DNA from: Citrobacter rodentium NBRC 105723 = DSM 16636
GTDB taxonomy: Bacteria; Pseudomonadota; Gammaproteobacteria; Enterobacterales; Enterobacteriaceae
Direction of reading: 5' to 3'
Assembly (NCBI RefSeq): GCF_021278985.1
Contig: NZ_CP082833.1
Coordinates: forward strand, 4,898,001-4,962,000
Length of the DNA stretch: 64,000 bases
Numbering within the stretch: position 1 is the first letter of the stretch; every line of letters starts with the position of its first letter. A program made the position numbers and the translations under genes. Of the stretch, positions 1 to 10,402 are shown one piece after another. The notes under the pieces were generated by a model. The model was given only the letters and a program-made list of their open reading frames with translations, was not told where the DNA came from and searched no databases.

Positions 1-654
1 CCTTCCCACCTTCCCATGCACAATTTCCGCAGTGATCAGGTGCCGACTGGCGCAGTATTCCAGATACCGTCTGGCGGTGGTGCGGCTGATGGTCAGCGCC
101 TGAGAGACGGTTTCGGCAGTATGATGCACCTGCGGGTCGGCAAACAGTTTTTTCACCGCGTTCAGCGTCAGGGCATCAATTCCGGTCGGCAGTTCATCTT
201 TCGGCTCGCCTCTGGCGTAAGCGTTAAACATCTCATCAATTTGTCGCTGACTCGCGCTGTCGTTACCTTCCAGCATCCGTTTACGCTGTTGATAACGCGT
301 CAGCGTCTGACCAAGCCGCTCGTAGGCGATGGGTTTAATCAGATAGTCAAACGCCCCGCTACGCACGGCCTCTGATACCGTCTCCATGTCGCTTGCGGCA
401 GTCGTAAACACCACCCCGCCGGGATAATGTGTCTCCCTCAACTCATGCAACAGCGTAATCCCCTTCCCGTCAGGCAGGTAGTTATCCAGCAATATCAGTC
501 CCGGCTTAAACCGTCGGATCATCATTCTCGCCTGCGCCAGGTTACCGGCCAGCCAGATCTGGTTAAAGCCGGGAATATGGCGGATGTACTCTGCGTGCAT
601 CTCCGCAAGCAGCATTTCATCCTCAACGATTAACAGGGTTAGTGGTTCCGTCAT
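1..654 (-). CDS. dpiA: DpiA (CitB) citrate response regulator, 3' end cut by window edge
   Basis: Cytoplasmic response regulator partner of the DpiB kinase; it activates the citrate fermentation genes. The first 218 residues are present and about 8 C-terminal residues lie outside the window, judging from the 226-residue E. coli protein. The receiver domain (about 1-120) has acidic residues EDE at 11-13 and the phosphoacceptor Asp57 in LILLDNYLPDG. The C-terminal helix-turn-helix includes QALTISRTTARRYLEYC. The start ATG (652-654) lies inside the 3' end of dpiB, a 32-base overlap that implies one transcript. Orthology rests on close similarity to remembered E. coli DpiA. Confidence 0.95.
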   Translation of the reverse strand, partial: MTEPLTLLIVEDEMLLAEMHAEYIRHIPGFNQIWLAGNLAQARMMIRRFKPGLILLDNYLPDGKGITLLHELRETHYPGGVVFTTAASDMETVSEAVRSGAFDYLIKPIAYERLGQTLTRYQQRKRMLEGNDSASQRQIDEMFNAYARGEPKDELPTGIDALTLNAVKKLFADPQVHHTAETVSQALTISRTTARRYLEYCASRHLITAEIVHGKVGR

Positions 655-2284
655 TGTTTTTTTTCACTTTCGGAATAAAGAGAGAAAATAAGGTGCCGCA
701 GGGGAAATTATCTTCCAGAGTAATCATCCCGCCGCAGCGCCCCACATAACTGGCAATCAGATACAGCCCAATGCCATGCTCGCCCGGCTCGTCGGAACGG
801 GTGCTGACGCCCTGCTCGAATATTTTGTCGCGTAGCGCCTCCGGTACGCCGCATCCCTGATCGGCGACCTCGATCACCACATCATCGCCCTCATCGCTCA
901 GATACAGCTCCACGACTTTATTGCCTTCTGCGGTGCGTAAGCTCGCCTCAAACGCGTTGTCGAGCAGATTGCCGACGATGGCGGCAAACTCGGTGCTGTC
1001 CAGCCCTTCCGGCAGTTGATGCAGCTGACTGCCGGGAACGATCTCCATTTTCAGCCCCAGCTCGCGCGCGCGCTGAACCTTGCCGAACAGCAGCCCCGCC
1101 ACCTGACGATCGGCAAAGGCATCGCGTAAGCTATCGATAAGCTGCTGCTGCGCCTGCGACTCGCCCTGCACCATCTCCCTGACCCGATCGTACTCTTTCA
1201 TTTGCAGCAGGCCATTCAGCGTTGACATCCAGTTTAGATGTTCATGGCGTAACGTTCTGAGACTCTCCACATATTGCTTAATCTGCGTGAGCTGCGCGTT
1301 CAGGGTGGCGATCTCATCTTTACTGCGAAAGCTGATGATCGCCCCCAGCAACTCCTCTCCGGAACGGATAGCTTCACGGTTGGCAATCACGCTCAGCCCG
1401 TTGAAATTCATCATCACATCCACGCGCTTTTCGGCAATCCGGTCGGTAAAGAAATCGGAAGGCGACACCACCTCCGCAATGCGTTTTCCCAGCCATTGCC
1501 GGCCGGGCGAGCGCAGGCCAAGCATTTTTCTCGCGCTGCGATTAATGGCGGTAATAAATCCTTCCGGATCGACGGCAATAAGCCCTTCATAAACCGAGCT
1601 GAACAGCGCCTCCTGCTGGCGCACGACCCGGGCGATCTGCTTCGGTTCCATCCCCATCATCTGGCGGCGGATGTGCGCGGCAAAGAACCATGACAGCAGC
1701 ATCAGCACCACCAGCAGCAGCACAAACACGCCGGCCATCGGCAAAATAAAGTCCAGCCGCCAGCTGTCAATTTTGCTGACCAGATAGCCTATCGATACCA
1801 CGCCAATAACCTGGCCTTCATCGTCGAAGATTGGCGTTTTAGCGCGCATCGCCATCCCGATCGATCCCTTGCCGGTAATGAAGTAACTTTCACCGCGCTC
1901 CAGCGCGCCAGGCCGGGTGAACTGCATCGGGTAACCGATCTTCTCCGGATTAGGGTGGTAGAGGCGGATAGAGTTTTTGTCGCCGATCACCACATAATCG
2001 AAATCGGTATCGCTCTGCAGTTTATCGGCAATGGTCGCCAGCCGTTTATAATCGCGCTGCTTCACGGCCGCAATAATGCTGTCGTTAGCGGCAATGATCT
2101 TGGCCTGATTCATTGCCATATCGCGAACGTGCAAACTCAAATAATCCTCAAAGCTGGCGGAGAAATATTGCGCCAGCGCGGCAATGATCAGCACTGAAAA
2201 AGCAAGAATGAGCAAAAAAATACGCAGCGGAAATGCTAACTGGCGAAAAAAAGAAAAAGGTTTTTTATTTTTTTGAACCAACAT
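623..2284 (-). CDS. dpiB: DpiB (CitA) citrate-sensing histidine kinase
   Basis: Inner-membrane sensor kinase of the CitA/DcuS family that phosphorylates DpiA. TM1 is at about 20-40. The periplasmic PAS-like sensor (about 41-180) ends at TM2 (about 181-203). A cytoplasmic PAS domain follows (about 225-330). The DHp helix has RHEHLN with likely phospho-His347, and the ATPase domain has the N-box NLLDNAFEA, DQGCGVP and GEHGIGLYL. Its 553 residues fit the family. It is transcribed divergently from citC, as in E. coli, and all expected catalytic motifs are present. Confidence 0.95.
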   Translation of the reverse strand: MLVQKNKKPFSFFRQLAFPLRIFLLILAFSVLIIAALAQYFSASFEDYLSLHVRDMAMNQAKIIAANDSIIAAVKQRDYKRLATIADKLQSDTDFDYVVIGDKNSIRLYHPNPEKIGYPMQFTRPGALERGESYFITGKGSIGMAMRAKTPIFDDEGQVIGVVSIGYLVSKIDSWRLDFILPMAGVFVLLLVVLMLLSWFFAAHIRRQMMGMEPKQIARVVRQQEALFSSVYEGLIAVDPEGFITAINRSARKMLGLRSPGRQWLGKRIAEVVSPSDFFTDRIAEKRVDVMMNFNGLSVIANREAIRSGEELLGAIISFRSKDEIATLNAQLTQIKQYVESLRTLRHEHLNWMSTLNGLLQMKEYDRVREMVQGESQAQQQLIDSLRDAFADRQVAGLLFGKVQRARELGLKMEIVPGSQLHQLPEGLDSTEFAAIVGNLLDNAFEASLRTAEGNKVVELYLSDEGDDVVIEVADQGCGVPEALRDKIFEQGVSTRSDEPGEHGIGLYLIASYVGRCGGMITLEDNFPCGTLFSLFIPKVKKNNDGTTNPVNR

Positions 2285-2673
2285 TGCAATACCTTAGCGG
2301 GCTTTATTTGATGTCATTTTCAGGCAAATGTAATAAAAATGTTTTATTTCACCGCGAGACGAATAAAGGCGATCGTTACAGATTCATCGCCTTAAATCAA
2401 TTAAACAACTTAACGCCACGCGACAAAACCTGATTAGAATAATTAAAAAACTTAAAACCATAAAACTCATAAAAACCATCTAACTCTTTGTGAAATAAAT
2501 CAAAATTTACCCCCACAATACTCCTTACGATGTATACATCAGGGAGAAAAAGAAATATCCCGTAGCAAAAAAGCCTTTCTCTCCAAATGCAAACAAAACG
2601 TTATTAAATTGATTTTTTGTACAACATACGCCCAAAAACGGCAACAATAAGAGTGCCTCAGGATACTTTTGCG
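2285..2673. promoter_or_regulatory. Divergent dpiB/citC control region with CRP-like site
   Basis: This AT-rich intergenic region of 389 bases separates dpiBA from citCDEFXGT and holds no credible gene. A CRP-like site TGTGA-N6-TCAAA lies at 2489-2504. DpiA, CRP and ArcA act on the equivalent E. coli region (established); which bases they bind here is inference. A Shine-Dalgarno-like CAGGA at 2658-2662 precedes the chosen citC start. Confidence 0.5.
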
Positions 2674-3750
2674 ATGTTTAGTAATAATGTGTTTACGCGA
2701 GTCAAACGCTCAGAAAATATAAAAATGGCGGAGATCGCGCAATTCCTGAAAGAGAATGATTTGAGCGTAGACACCACCGTGGAAGTGTTTATTACGGTAA
2801 CGCGCGATGACCGTCTTATCGCCTGCGGCGGCATTGCCGGAAATATCATTAAGTGCGTGGCCATCTGCGAGTCGGTGCGCGGCGAAGGGTTAGCGCTCAC
2901 GCTGGCGACGGAATTAATCAACCTCGCCTATGAAAGACACTGCACGCACCTTTTTATCTACACCAAAACGGAATATGAAGCGCTGTTCAGACAGTGCGGC
3001 TTCTCAACGCTGGCAACGGTTCCCGACATTATGGTGCTGATGGAAAACAGCACCACGCGGCTGAAACGCTACGCGGAATCGCTCGGCAAACAGCGCCATG
3101 ACGGGAAAAAAATCGGCAGCATCGTCATGAACGCTAACCCGTTCACCAACGGCCATCGCTATCTGATTCAGCAGGCGGCGGCGCAGTGCGACTGGCTGCA
3201 TCTGTTCCTGGTTAAAGAAGACACCTCGCGCTTTCCCTATGTGGACCGCCTCGATCTGGTGCTGAAAGGCACGGCGGATATCCCGCGCCTCACCGTGCAT
3301 CCCGGTTCCGAATACATCATCTCGCGCGCCACGTTCCCGTGCTATTTCATCAAAGAGCAGAGCGTGATTAACCACTGCTATACCGAAATCGACCTGAAAA
3401 TTTTCCGTCAGTATCTGGCGCCAGCGCTGGGCATCACCCACCGCTTCGTCGGAACGGAACCGTTCTGTAGCGTCACCGCGCAGTACAACCGCGACATGCG
3501 TTTCTGGCTGGACACGCCAACCCTTCCCGCCCCACCGATTGAACTGGTGGAAATAGAGCGCCTGTGTTTCCAGGGAACGCCTGTCTCAGCCTCTCTGGTA
3601 CGCAAGCTGCTGGTTAAAAAAGATCTCACGGCTATCGCGTCGCTGGTGCCACAGGCCACGTTGCACTACCTGCAACAGATGTCTGAACGCAGCGCCAGCG
3701 GAGCGACGGTCCGTCAACAGACCCCCGCATTAGTAACAGGTGAAAAATGA
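2674..3750 (+). CDS. citC: Citrate lyase ligase (acetate:SH-citrate lyase ligase)
   Basis: ATP-dependent ligase that acetylates the thiol of the citrate lyase prosthetic group, converting inactive apo-lyase to the active form. It has an N-terminal GNAT-like part (about 1-140) and a C-terminal nucleotidyltransferase-like part with the family sequence [19 protein letters not shown] chose ATG 2674 over the upstream ATG 2617 because it gives 358 residues with the conserved [12 protein letters not shown] amino terminus and has a Shine-Dalgarno-like CAGGA at good spacing. First gene of the cit operon; it overlaps citD by 4 bases. Confidence 0.93.
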   Translation: MFSNNVFTRVKRSENIKMAEIAQFLKENDLSVDTTVEVFITVTRDDRLIACGGIAGNIIKCVAICESVRGEGLALTLATELINLAYERHCTHLFIYTKTEYEALFRQCGFSTLATVPDIMVLMENSTTRLKRYAESLGKQRHDGKKIGSIVMNANPFTNGHRYLIQQAAAQCDWLHLFLVKEDTSRFPYVDRLDLVLKGTADIPRLTVHPGSEYIISRATFPCYFIKEQSVINHCYTEIDLKIFRQYLAPALGITHRFVGTEPFCSVTAQYNRDMRFWLDTPTLPAPPIELVEIERLCFQGTPVSASLVRKLLVKKDLTAIASLVPQATLHYLQQMSERSASGATVRQQTPALVTGEK

Positions 3751-4043
3751 AAATAAACCAGGCTGTCGTCGCAGGCACACTTGAGTCTGGTGATGTGATG
3801 ATTCGCATCGCCCCACTCGAAACGCAGGAAATTGACCTGCAAATCAATAGCAGCGTTGAGAAACAGTTTGGCGACGCCATTCGCGCCACCATTCTGGCGG
3901 TTCTTGCGCAGTACGACGTCCGCGGCGTGCAAATAAATGTCGATGATAAAGGCGCGCTGGACTGCATTTTACGCGCACGACTGGAAGCTTTACTGGCCCG
4001 CGCCAGCGGCATTCCGGCCCTGCCCTGGGAGGATCGCCAATGA
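3747..4043 (+). CDS. citD: Citrate lyase gamma subunit (acyl carrier protein)
   Basis: Small acyl carrier subunit of citrate lyase. It carries the 2'-(5''-phosphoribosyl)-3'-dephospho-CoA arm, and Ser14 in GTLESGD is at the expected attachment position. Length is 98 residues, as in E. coli. ATGA-type overlaps with citC upstream and citE downstream indicate translational coupling that would balance subunit output. Confidence 0.95.
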   Translation: MKINQAVVAGTLESGDVMIRIAPLETQEIDLQINSSVEKQFGDAIRATILAVLAQYDVRGVQINVDDKGALDCILRARLEALLARASGIPALPWEDRQ

Positions 4044-4948
4044 TTTCCGCGTCTCTGCAACAACGTAAATCCCGTACGCGCCGCAGTATGCTGTTTGTGC
4101 CGGGCGCCAATGCCGCGATGGTCAGCAACTCATTTATTTACCCTGCCGATGCGCTGATGTTCGATCTGGAAGACTCCGTCGCGCTGCGTGAAAAAGATAC
4201 CGCGCGCCGCATGGTCTACCACGCGCTTCAGCATCCGCTGTACCGTGAAGTGGAAACCATCGTGCGCGTGAACGCGCTGGACTCCGAATTTGGCATCAAC
4301 GACCTGGAAGCGGTCGTTCGCGGCGGCGCCGATGTGGTACGTCTGCCGAAAACCGATACCGCGCAGGATGTGATTGATATTGAAAACGAAATTCTGCGCA
4401 TCGAAAAAGCCTGCGGTCGCGAAGCGGGCAGCACCGGCCTGCTGGCCGCAATTGAATCGCCGCTGGGCATTACCCGCGCGGTGGAGATTGCCCACGCCTC
4501 TGAACGCTTAATCGGCATCGCCCTAGGCGCGGAAGACTATGTGCGCAATCTGCGCACCGAACGTTCGCCGGAAGGCACTGAACTGCTGTTCGCCCGCTGC
4601 TCCATTTTGCAGGCCGCGCGTTCCGCCGGTATCCAGGCCTTCGATACCGTCTATTCCGACGCCAACAACGAAGCGGGTTTTCTGCATGAAGCCGCCCACA
4701 TCAAACAGCTGGGTTTTGACGGCAAGTCGCTGATCAACCCACGCCAGATTGAACTGCTGCACAACCTGTATGCCCCGACGCAAAAAGAAGTCGCGCACGC
4801 GCGTCTGGTCGTGGAAGCCGCTGAAGCCGCTGCCCGTGAGGGGCTTGGGGTTGTCTCCCTGAACGGCAAGATGGTCGACAGCCCGGTGATCGAGCGCGCG
4901 CGTCTGGTGCTCTCCCGCGCAGAACTTTCCGGCATTCGCGAAGAATAA
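4040..4948 (+). CDS. citE: Citrate lyase beta subunit (citryl-CoA lyase)
   Basis: HpcH/HpaI-family TIM-barrel lyase of 302 residues. It cleaves the citryl-ACP thioester to acetyl-ACP and oxaloacetate. The amino end has [14 protein letters not shown], and the Mg2+/acyl site includes [14 protein letters not shown] and LGAEDY. It sits between citD and citF with only 10 bases before citF. Confidence 0.95.
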   Translation: MISASLQQRKSRTRRSMLFVPGANAAMVSNSFIYPADALMFDLEDSVALREKDTARRMVYHALQHPLYREVETIVRVNALDSEFGINDLEAVVRGGADVVRLPKTDTAQDVIDIENEILRIEKACGREAGSTGLLAAIESPLGITRAVEIAHASERLIGIALGAEDYVRNLRTERSPEGTELLFARCSILQAARSAGIQAFDTVYSDANNEAGFLHEAAHIKQLGFDGKSLINPRQIELLHNLYAPTQKEVAHARLVVEAAEAAAREGLGVVSLNGKMVDSPVIERARLVLSRAELSGIREE

Positions 4949-4958
4949 GGCAAAAACA

Positions 4959-6491
4959 ATGACTCAGAAAATCGAACAGACTCAACGGCAGGAACGGGTA
5001 GCGGCCTGGCGTCGCCGCGCTGACAGCGATCTTTCCAGCTTTACAAGCACCTCTAAACAAAACCAGCAGGCGCAGAAGCCGCGCGATCAAAAACTGTGCG
5101 CCAGCCTGGAAGAAGCGATTCGCCGTTCCGGCCTGCAGGACGGCATGACCATCTCTTTCCACCATGCGTTTCGCGGCGGCGATCTGACCATTAACCTGGT
5201 GATGGAAACTATCGCCAGCATGGGCTTTAAAAACCTGACGCTGGCCTCCAGCTCGCTGAGCGACTGCCACGCGCCGCTGGTTGACCATATTCGTAAAGGG
5301 GTAGTCAGCCGCATTTACACCTCCGGCCTGCGCGGACCGCTGGCGGAAGAGATTTCCCGCGGGCTGCTGGCGGAACCGGTGCAGATCCACTCCCACGGCG
5401 GTCGCGTGCACCTGGTGCAAAGCGGCGAACTGAACATTGATGTCGCCTTCCTCGGCGTACCGTCATGCGATCCGTCCGGCAATGCCAACGGCTACACCGG
5501 CAAAGCCTGCTGCGGCTCGCTGGGCTACGCGCGGGTCGACGCCGAAAGCGCAAAACAGGTGGTGCTGCTGACAGAGCAACTGCTGCCGTATCCGCATAAC
5601 CCGGCCAGCATTGCCCAGGATCAGGTTGATCTGATCGTCCGCATCGACCGAGTCGGCGACGCCGATAAAATCGGCGCTGACGCCACCCGCATGACCACTA
5701 ACCCGCGCGAGCTGCTGATTGCCCGCAGCGCGGCAGAAGTGATTGCTAACTCCGGCTACTTCAAAGAAGGGTTTTCGCTGCAAACCGGCACCGGCGGCGC
5801 ATCGCTGGCGGTAACGCGCTTCCTCGAAGATAAAATGCGCAGCCGCGATATTCGCGCTGACTTTGCGCTCGGCGGCATTACCGCGACCATTGTCGAACTG
5901 CATGAAAAAGGGCTGATCCGCAAGCTGCTGGACGTCCAGAGTTTCGATCGCAACGCCGCAGAGTCGCTGGCGCGCAACCCGAATCACATTGAAATCAGCG
6001 CTAACCAGTACGCCAACTGGGGGTCGAAAGGCGCCTCCGTTGACCGTCTCGACGTTGTGGTGCTGAGCGCGCTGGAAGTGGACACCCAGTTTAACGTCAA
6101 CGTGCTGACCGGCTCCGACGGCGTGATTCGCGGCGCCTCCGGCGGACACTGCGATACCGCGGTCGCCGCCGCGCTGTCGATCATCGTCGCGCCGCTGGTA
6201 CGCGGTCGTATCCCGACGCTGGTGGATAACGTGCTGACCTGCGTCACGCCAGGCTCCAGCGTCGACATTCTGGTTACCGATCACGGTATTGCGGTTAACC
6301 CGGCGCGTCCGGAACTGGCCGAGCGCCTGCAAGAAGCCGGTATGAAAGTGGTGTCGATTGAGTGGCTGCGCGAACGCGCGCAACAGCTGACCGGCGAACC
6401 GCGTCCGATCGAATTCACCGACCGCGTCATCGCCGTGGTGCGCTATCGCGACGGTTCGGTGATTGACGTTGTTCACCAGGTGAAGGAATAA
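4959..6491 (+). CDS. citF: Citrate lyase alpha subunit (citrate:acetyl-ACP transferase)
   Basis: CoA-transferase-type subunit of 510 residues that swaps acetate for citrate on the carrier protein CitD. Glycine-rich family segments include FHHAFRGGDLTINLV and GTGGASLAV. The length and collinearity match E. coli CitF. It is the third structural subunit, so the complete lyase (CitD, CitE, CitF) is encoded intact. citX follows after 3 bases. Confidence 0.95.
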   Translation: MTQKIEQTQRQERVAAWRRRADSDLSSFTSTSKQNQQAQKPRDQKLCASLEEAIRRSGLQDGMTISFHHAFRGGDLTINLVMETIASMGFKNLTLASSSLSDCHAPLVDHIRKGVVSRIYTSGLRGPLAEEISRGLLAEPVQIHSHGGRVHLVQSGELNIDVAFLGVPSCDPSGNANGYTGKACCGSLGYARVDAESAKQVVLLTEQLLPYPHNPASIAQDQVDLIVRIDRVGDADKIGADATRMTTNPRELLIARSAAEVIANSGYFKEGFSLQTGTGGASLAVTRFLEDKMRSRDIRADFALGGITATIVELHEKGLIRKLLDVQSFDRNAAESLARNPNHIEISANQYANWGSKGASVDRLDVVVLSALEVDTQFNVNVLTGSDGVIRGASGGHCDTAVAAALSIIVAPLVRGRIPTLVDNVLTCVTPGSSVDILVTDHGIAVNPARPELAERLQEAGMKVVSIEWLRERAQQLTGEPRPIEFTDRVIAVVRYRDGSVIDVVHQVKE

Positions 6492-6494
6492 GCC

Positions 6495-7046
6495 ATGCAC
6501 CTGCTCCCTGAACAGGCCTCCCGCCACGCGGTGTCGATTCCCGAGCTGCTCGCCAGCCGCGATGAGAGACAGGCAAGGCAGAACGTCTGGCTAAAGCGCC
6601 ACCCCACTCCACTGGTCTCCTTTACCGTGGTGGCGCCAGGCCCTATCAAAGACAGCGCGCTCACCCGTCGCATCTTTAATCACGGCGTAACCGCCCTGCG
6701 CGCGCTGGCGGAAAATAGTGGCTGGTCAATCAGGGAGCAGGCTGCACTGGCCTCTGCAAGCGGGCCGGAGGGGATGCTCTCCATTGAAGCGCCCGCCCGT
6801 GATATCAAGCTCGCCACGATCGGGCTTGAACAGACGCATCCTCTGGGTCGCCTGTGGGACATCGACGTTCTCACCCCCGGAGGCGAAATTCTCTCCCGTC
6901 GCCATTTTGCGCTGCCCGCTCGCCGCTGTCTGCTGTGCGGGCGCAGCGCTGCGGAATGCGCGCGCGGGAAAACCCATACCCTCGCCGATCTCCTCAACCA
7001 TATGGAGGCGCTGCTTCATGCTGCCAATTCACGCGACGTCCGCTGA
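6495..7046 (+). CDS. citX: Apo-citrate lyase phosphoribosyl-dephospho-CoA transferase
   Basis: Transfers the triphosphoribosyl-dephospho-CoA precursor made by CitG onto Ser14 of CitD. It is 183 residues. The conserved core contains [14 protein letters not shown] and [11 protein letters not shown], and the C-terminal part has CLLCG followed by CARGKTH. Its 3' end overlaps citG by 29 bases, a tight coupling of two enzymes that act in sequence. Confidence 0.93.
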   Translation: MHLLPEQASRHAVSIPELLASRDERQARQNVWLKRHPTPLVSFTVVAPGPIKDSALTRRIFNHGVTALRALAENSGWSIREQAALASASGPEGMLSIEAPARDIKLATIGLEQTHPLGRLWDIDVLTPGGEILSRRHFALPARRCLLCGRSAAECARGKTHTLADLLNHMEALLHAANSRDVR

Positions 7047-7926
7047 CACTACGGCTCTGCCGCACTCCCTGTTTGACGCTTACGGCCACCTGGCGTGGCG
7101 CGCGATGCTGACGGAAGTCAACCTGTCGCCGAAGCCGGGCCTCGTCGATCGTCTTAACTGCGGCGCGCATAAAGATATGTCGCTGAAGGACTTTCATCGC
7201 AGTGCGCTGGCGATTCAGGGCTGGCTGCCGCGCTTTATCGAATATGGCGCAAGCTGCGCGCAGTTAGCGGCAGAGTCGGTATTAAGCGGACTGCGTCCGT
7301 TAGGCATGGCCTGCGAAGCGGATATGTTTCGCGCCACCGCCGGGGTCAACACCCATAAGGGCACCATTTTTTCGCTGGGTTTGCTCTGCGCCGCCATTGG
7401 TCGGCTGCACCAAAGCCAGCAGAGCGTCACGCCGGAATCCCTCTGCGCGACCGCCGCCGCTTTTTGCCGCGGCCTGACCGAACGTGAACTGCGTAACAAT
7501 AATCAACAACTCACGGCAGGCCAGCGACTTTATCAGCAGCTGGGGTTGACCGGCGCGCGCGGCGAAGCCGAAGCGGGCTATCCGTTAGTGATCCGCCATG
7601 CTCTCCCTCACTACCGCAGCCTGCTGGCGACAGGACGCGATCCCGAACTGGCGCTGCTCGACACGCTGCTGCTGCTGATCGCGCTTAACGGCGATACCAA
7701 CGTTGCCTCGCGCGGCGGCGCGGCCGGTCTGCGCTGGATTCAGCAGCAGGCGAAAACCCTGTTGCAAAACGGCGGCATAAGAACCTCCGCCGATCTCAAT
7801 CTTCTTCACCAGTTCGATCAGGCGTGCATTGAACGCAATCTCAGCCCCGGCGGAAGTGCCGACCTGCTGATCGTGACGTGGTTTTTAGCGCAGATTTCCC
7901 AGGTTAAACATTTACACAATTATTGA
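7018..7926 (+). CDS. citG: Triphosphoribosyl-dephospho-CoA synthase
   Basis: Makes 2'-(5''-triphosphoribosyl)-3'-dephospho-CoA from ATP and dephospho-CoA. I chose ATG 7018 because it gives 302 residues, near the roughly 292 of E. coli, and the conserved region [19 protein letters not shown] lies just after it. Other motifs are [19 protein letters not shown] and [10 protein letters not shown]. The start lies inside citX. Confidence 0.93.
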   Translation: MLPIHATSADTTALPHSLFDAYGHLAWRAMLTEVNLSPKPGLVDRLNCGAHKDMSLKDFHRSALAIQGWLPRFIEYGASCAQLAAESVLSGLRPLGMACEADMFRATAGVNTHKGTIFSLGLLCAAIGRLHQSQQSVTPESLCATAAAFCRGLTERELRNNNQQLTAGQRLYQQLGLTGARGEAEAGYPLVIRHALPHYRSLLATGRDPELALLDTLLLLIALNGDTNVASRGGAAGLRWIQQQAKTLLQNGGIRTSADLNLLHQFDQACIERNLSPGGSADLLIVTWFLAQISQVKHLHNY

Positions 7927-7950
7927 AAGATCCTTTCCGGAGAATCACTT

Positions 7951-9414
7951 ATGTCTTTATCGAAAGATAATATTTGGAAGTTATTGGCGCCTTTGATAGT
8001 CATGGGCGTCATGTTTCTTATTCCTGTTCCAGACGGTATGCCGCCGCAGGCATGGCACTACTTCGCCGTTTTCGTGGCGATGATTGTCGGTATGATCCTC
8101 GAGCCCATCCCGGCCACCGCCATCAGCTTTATCGCCGTCACCATTTGCGTGATCGGCAGCAACTACCTGCTGTTTGACGCCAAAGAGCTGGCCGATCCGG
8201 CGTTCAACGCTGGCAAACAGGCGCTGAAATGGGGGCTGGCGGGCTTCTCCAGCACCACCGTCTGGCTGGTGTTCGGCGCGTTCATCTTCGCCCTGGGCTA
8301 CGAAGTGACCGGCCTCGGTCGCCGTATCGCGCTGTTTTTAGTGAAGTTCATGGGGAAACGGACGCTTACGCTCGGCTATGCGATTGTCATTATCGACATC
8401 CTGCTGGCGCCGTTCACCCCATCCAACACCGCGCGTACCGGCGGCACCGTATTCCCGGTCATTAAAAACCTGCCGCCGCTGTTTAAATCCTTCCCCAACG
8501 ATCCCTCCGCGCGTCGTATCGGCGGGTATTTAATGTGGATGATGGTGATCAGTACCAGCCTCAGCTCCTCAATGTTTGTGACCGGCGCGGCGCCGAACGT
8601 GCTGGGGCTGGAGTTCGTCAGCAAAATCGCCGGCGTCCAGATCAGCTGGCTGCAATGGTTCCTGAGCTTCCTGCCGGTAGGGATTATTTTACTGATCGTT
8701 GCCCCGTGGCTCTCTTACGTTCTGTACAAGCCAGAAGTGACGCACAGCGCGGAAGTTGCCGCCTGGGCTGGCGACGAACTGAAAACGATGGGCAACCTGA
8801 CGCGCAAAGAGTGGACGCTGATCGGTCTGGTTCTGTTAAGCCTGGGTCTGTGGGTGTTCGGCGGCAAAATGATCAACGCGACCGCCGTGGGTCTGCTGGC
8901 GGTATCCCTGATGCTGGCGTTGCACGTGGTGCCGTGGAAAGATATCACCAAATATAACAGCGCGTGGAACACGCTGGTTAACCTGGCCACTCTGGTGGTG
9001 ATGGCTAACGGACTGACCCGTTCCGGCTTTATCGACTGGTTCGCGGGCACCATGAGCGCCCATCTGGAAGGTTTCTCGCCAAATGCGACGGTCATCGTGC
9101 TGGTGCTGGTGTTCTATTTTGCGCACTACCTGTTCGCCAGCCTCTCTGCGCACACCGCCACCATGCTGCCGGTGATCCTGGCGATTGGTAAAGGTATTCC
9201 GGGCGTGCCAATGGAACATCTCTGTATTCTGCTGGTGCTGTCCATCGGTATCATGGGCTGTCTGACCCCCTATGCCACTGGTCCTGGCGTTATCATCTAC
9301 GGCTGCGGCTACGTAAAATCCAGAGATTACTGGCGTCTGGGCGCTATCTTTGGGGTGATTTACATCTCCATGCTGCTGCTGGTTGGCTGGCCGATTCTGG
9401 CGATGTGGAGCTGA
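7951..9414 (+). CDS. citT: Citrate/succinate antiporter CitT
   Basis: Inner-membrane DASS-family carrier of 487 residues and about a dozen hydrophobic segments. It brings in citrate and expels succinate during anaerobic growth. Family sequences include FTPSNTARTGGT and a second serine/threonine-rich loop SLSAHTATMLPV. Near-identical to E. coli CitT as remembered. A strong terminator follows. Confidence 0.95.
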   Translation: MSLSKDNIWKLLAPLIVMGVMFLIPVPDGMPPQAWHYFAVFVAMIVGMILEPIPATAISFIAVTICVIGSNYLLFDAKELADPAFNAGKQALKWGLAGFSSTTVWLVFGAFIFALGYEVTGLGRRIALFLVKFMGKRTLTLGYAIVIIDILLAPFTPSNTARTGGTVFPVIKNLPPLFKSFPNDPSARRIGGYLMWMMVISTSLSSSMFVTGAAPNVLGLEFVSKIAGVQISWLQWFLSFLPVGIILLIVAPWLSYVLYKPEVTHSAEVAAWAGDELKTMGNLTRKEWTLIGLVLLSLGLWVFGGKMINATAVGLLAVSLMLALHVVPWKDITKYNSAWNTLVNLATLVVMANGLTRSGFIDWFAGTMSAHLEGFSPNATVIVLVLVFYFAHYLFASLSAHTATMLPVILAIGKGIPGVPMEHLCILLVLSIGIMGCLTPYATGPGVIIYGCGYVKSRDYWRLGAIFGVIYISMLLLVGWPILAMWS

Positions 9415-9445
9415 TTCTCCGGCGAGAAAACTGAATAACCTCACG

Positions 9446-9479
9446 GCCCGCCCGGTAATCGCACCCGGCGGGCTTTTTT
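9446..9479 (+). terminator. Terminator of the cit operon
   Basis: An 11-base stem with one internal mismatch (9446-9456 with 9463-9473) is followed by a run of six or more T. It lies 32 bases after the citT stop and 49 before rna. Confidence 0.85.
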
Positions 9480-9527
9480 ATGGTTAAATAGCGACTATTC
9501 AGTTTTTATATAAGTCCCACGCTCAAG

Positions 9528-10322
9528 ATGAAAAAATCTCTCCTTCTGGCGGTATCGCTACTACCCCTGTCCGCGGCTTTCGCCGCCCCGCTCCAGCCGA
9601 GACAGTACGGCGACTTCGACCGTTACGTGCTGGCGCTCTCCTGGCAAACCGGCTTTTGTCAGAGCCAGCATGAGCGCAACCGTCATGAACCTGATGAGTG
9701 CCGTCTGCAAAAAGAGGTCGCCAGTAAGGTCGACTATCTGACGGTACACGGACTGTGGCCGGGGCTGCCGAAATCCGTCGCCGCGCGCGGGGTCGACGAA
9801 CGTCGCTGGATGCGTTTCGGCTGCGCCACCCGCCCCGTTCCTGATCTGCCGGAAGCGCGCGCCAGCCGGAAATGCGCCGCCCCGGAAACCGGACTATCGC
9901 TGGAAAGCGCCGCCAGACTGAGCGAGGTGATGCCGGGCGCCGGGGGACGGTCCTGTCTGGAACGGTATGAGTACGCCAAACATGGCGCCTGCTTTGGTTT
10001 CGATCCGGACGCCTATTTCGACACGATGGTCCGGTTGAATAAAGAGATTAAAGACAGTGAATTAGGTCAGTTTCTCGGCGAAAACTACGGCAAGCGCGTC
10101 AGCCGCAGCGCTTTCGACGCGGCGTTTGCCAGACGCTGGGGCAAAGAGAATATCCGCGCGGTGAAGTTAAGCTGTCATGGCAATCCGGCCTATCTGACGG
10201 AAATTCAGTTCTCGCTAAAGGCTGAGGCCATTAACGCGCCGCTGTCGGCGGCCTCTTTCGCCCCGCAGCCCCATCCGGGCAACTGCGGTAAACAGTTTAT
10301 TCTCGACACAGTGGGATATTGA
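9528..10322 (+). CDS. rna: Periplasmic ribonuclease I (RNase T2 family)
   Basis: Broad-specificity periplasmic RNase. A signal peptide of about 19 residues ends at AAFA before APLQPRQYG. The two T2-family catalytic boxes are present: HGLWPGLP with the first catalytic His, and YEYAKHGACFGF with the second. Length is 264 residues, near E. coli RNase I. It follows citT as in E. coli. Confidence 0.93.
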   Translation: MKKSLLLAVSLLPLSAAFAAPLQPRQYGDFDRYVLALSWQTGFCQSQHERNRHEPDECRLQKEVASKVDYLTVHGLWPGLPKSVAARGVDERRWMRFGCATRPVPDLPEARASRKCAAPETGLSLESAARLSEVMPGAGGRSCLERYEYAKHGACFGFDPDAYFDTMVRLNKEIKDSELGQFLGENYGKRVSRSAFDAAFARRWGKENIRAVKLSCHGNPAYLTEIQFSLKAEAINAPLSAASFAPQPHPGNCGKQFILDTVGY

Positions 10323-10332
10323 CGGTCATCGG

Positions 10333-10390
10333 GCGAAGCACGAATTGCGCTTCGCTCATCCCCCTGCGCTAAGAGGATCAGCGTAGCGCA
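10333..10390. other. Two short hairpins between convergent genes
   Basis: Inverted repeats at 10333-10339/10349-10355 and 10365-10371/10384-10390 fill the gap between rna and the convergent hydrolase gene. Neither has a good T-run, so I call them structured spacer that may act as a two-way terminator. Confidence 0.35.
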
Positions 10391-10402
10391 ATCCGTTGAC
10401 GG

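Noticed and set aside
5463..6527. Long reading frame of 354 codons on the minus strand opposite citF
   Set aside because: It is an antisense shadow of a GC-rich, strongly conserved gene and has no recognisable domain or ribosome-binding site.
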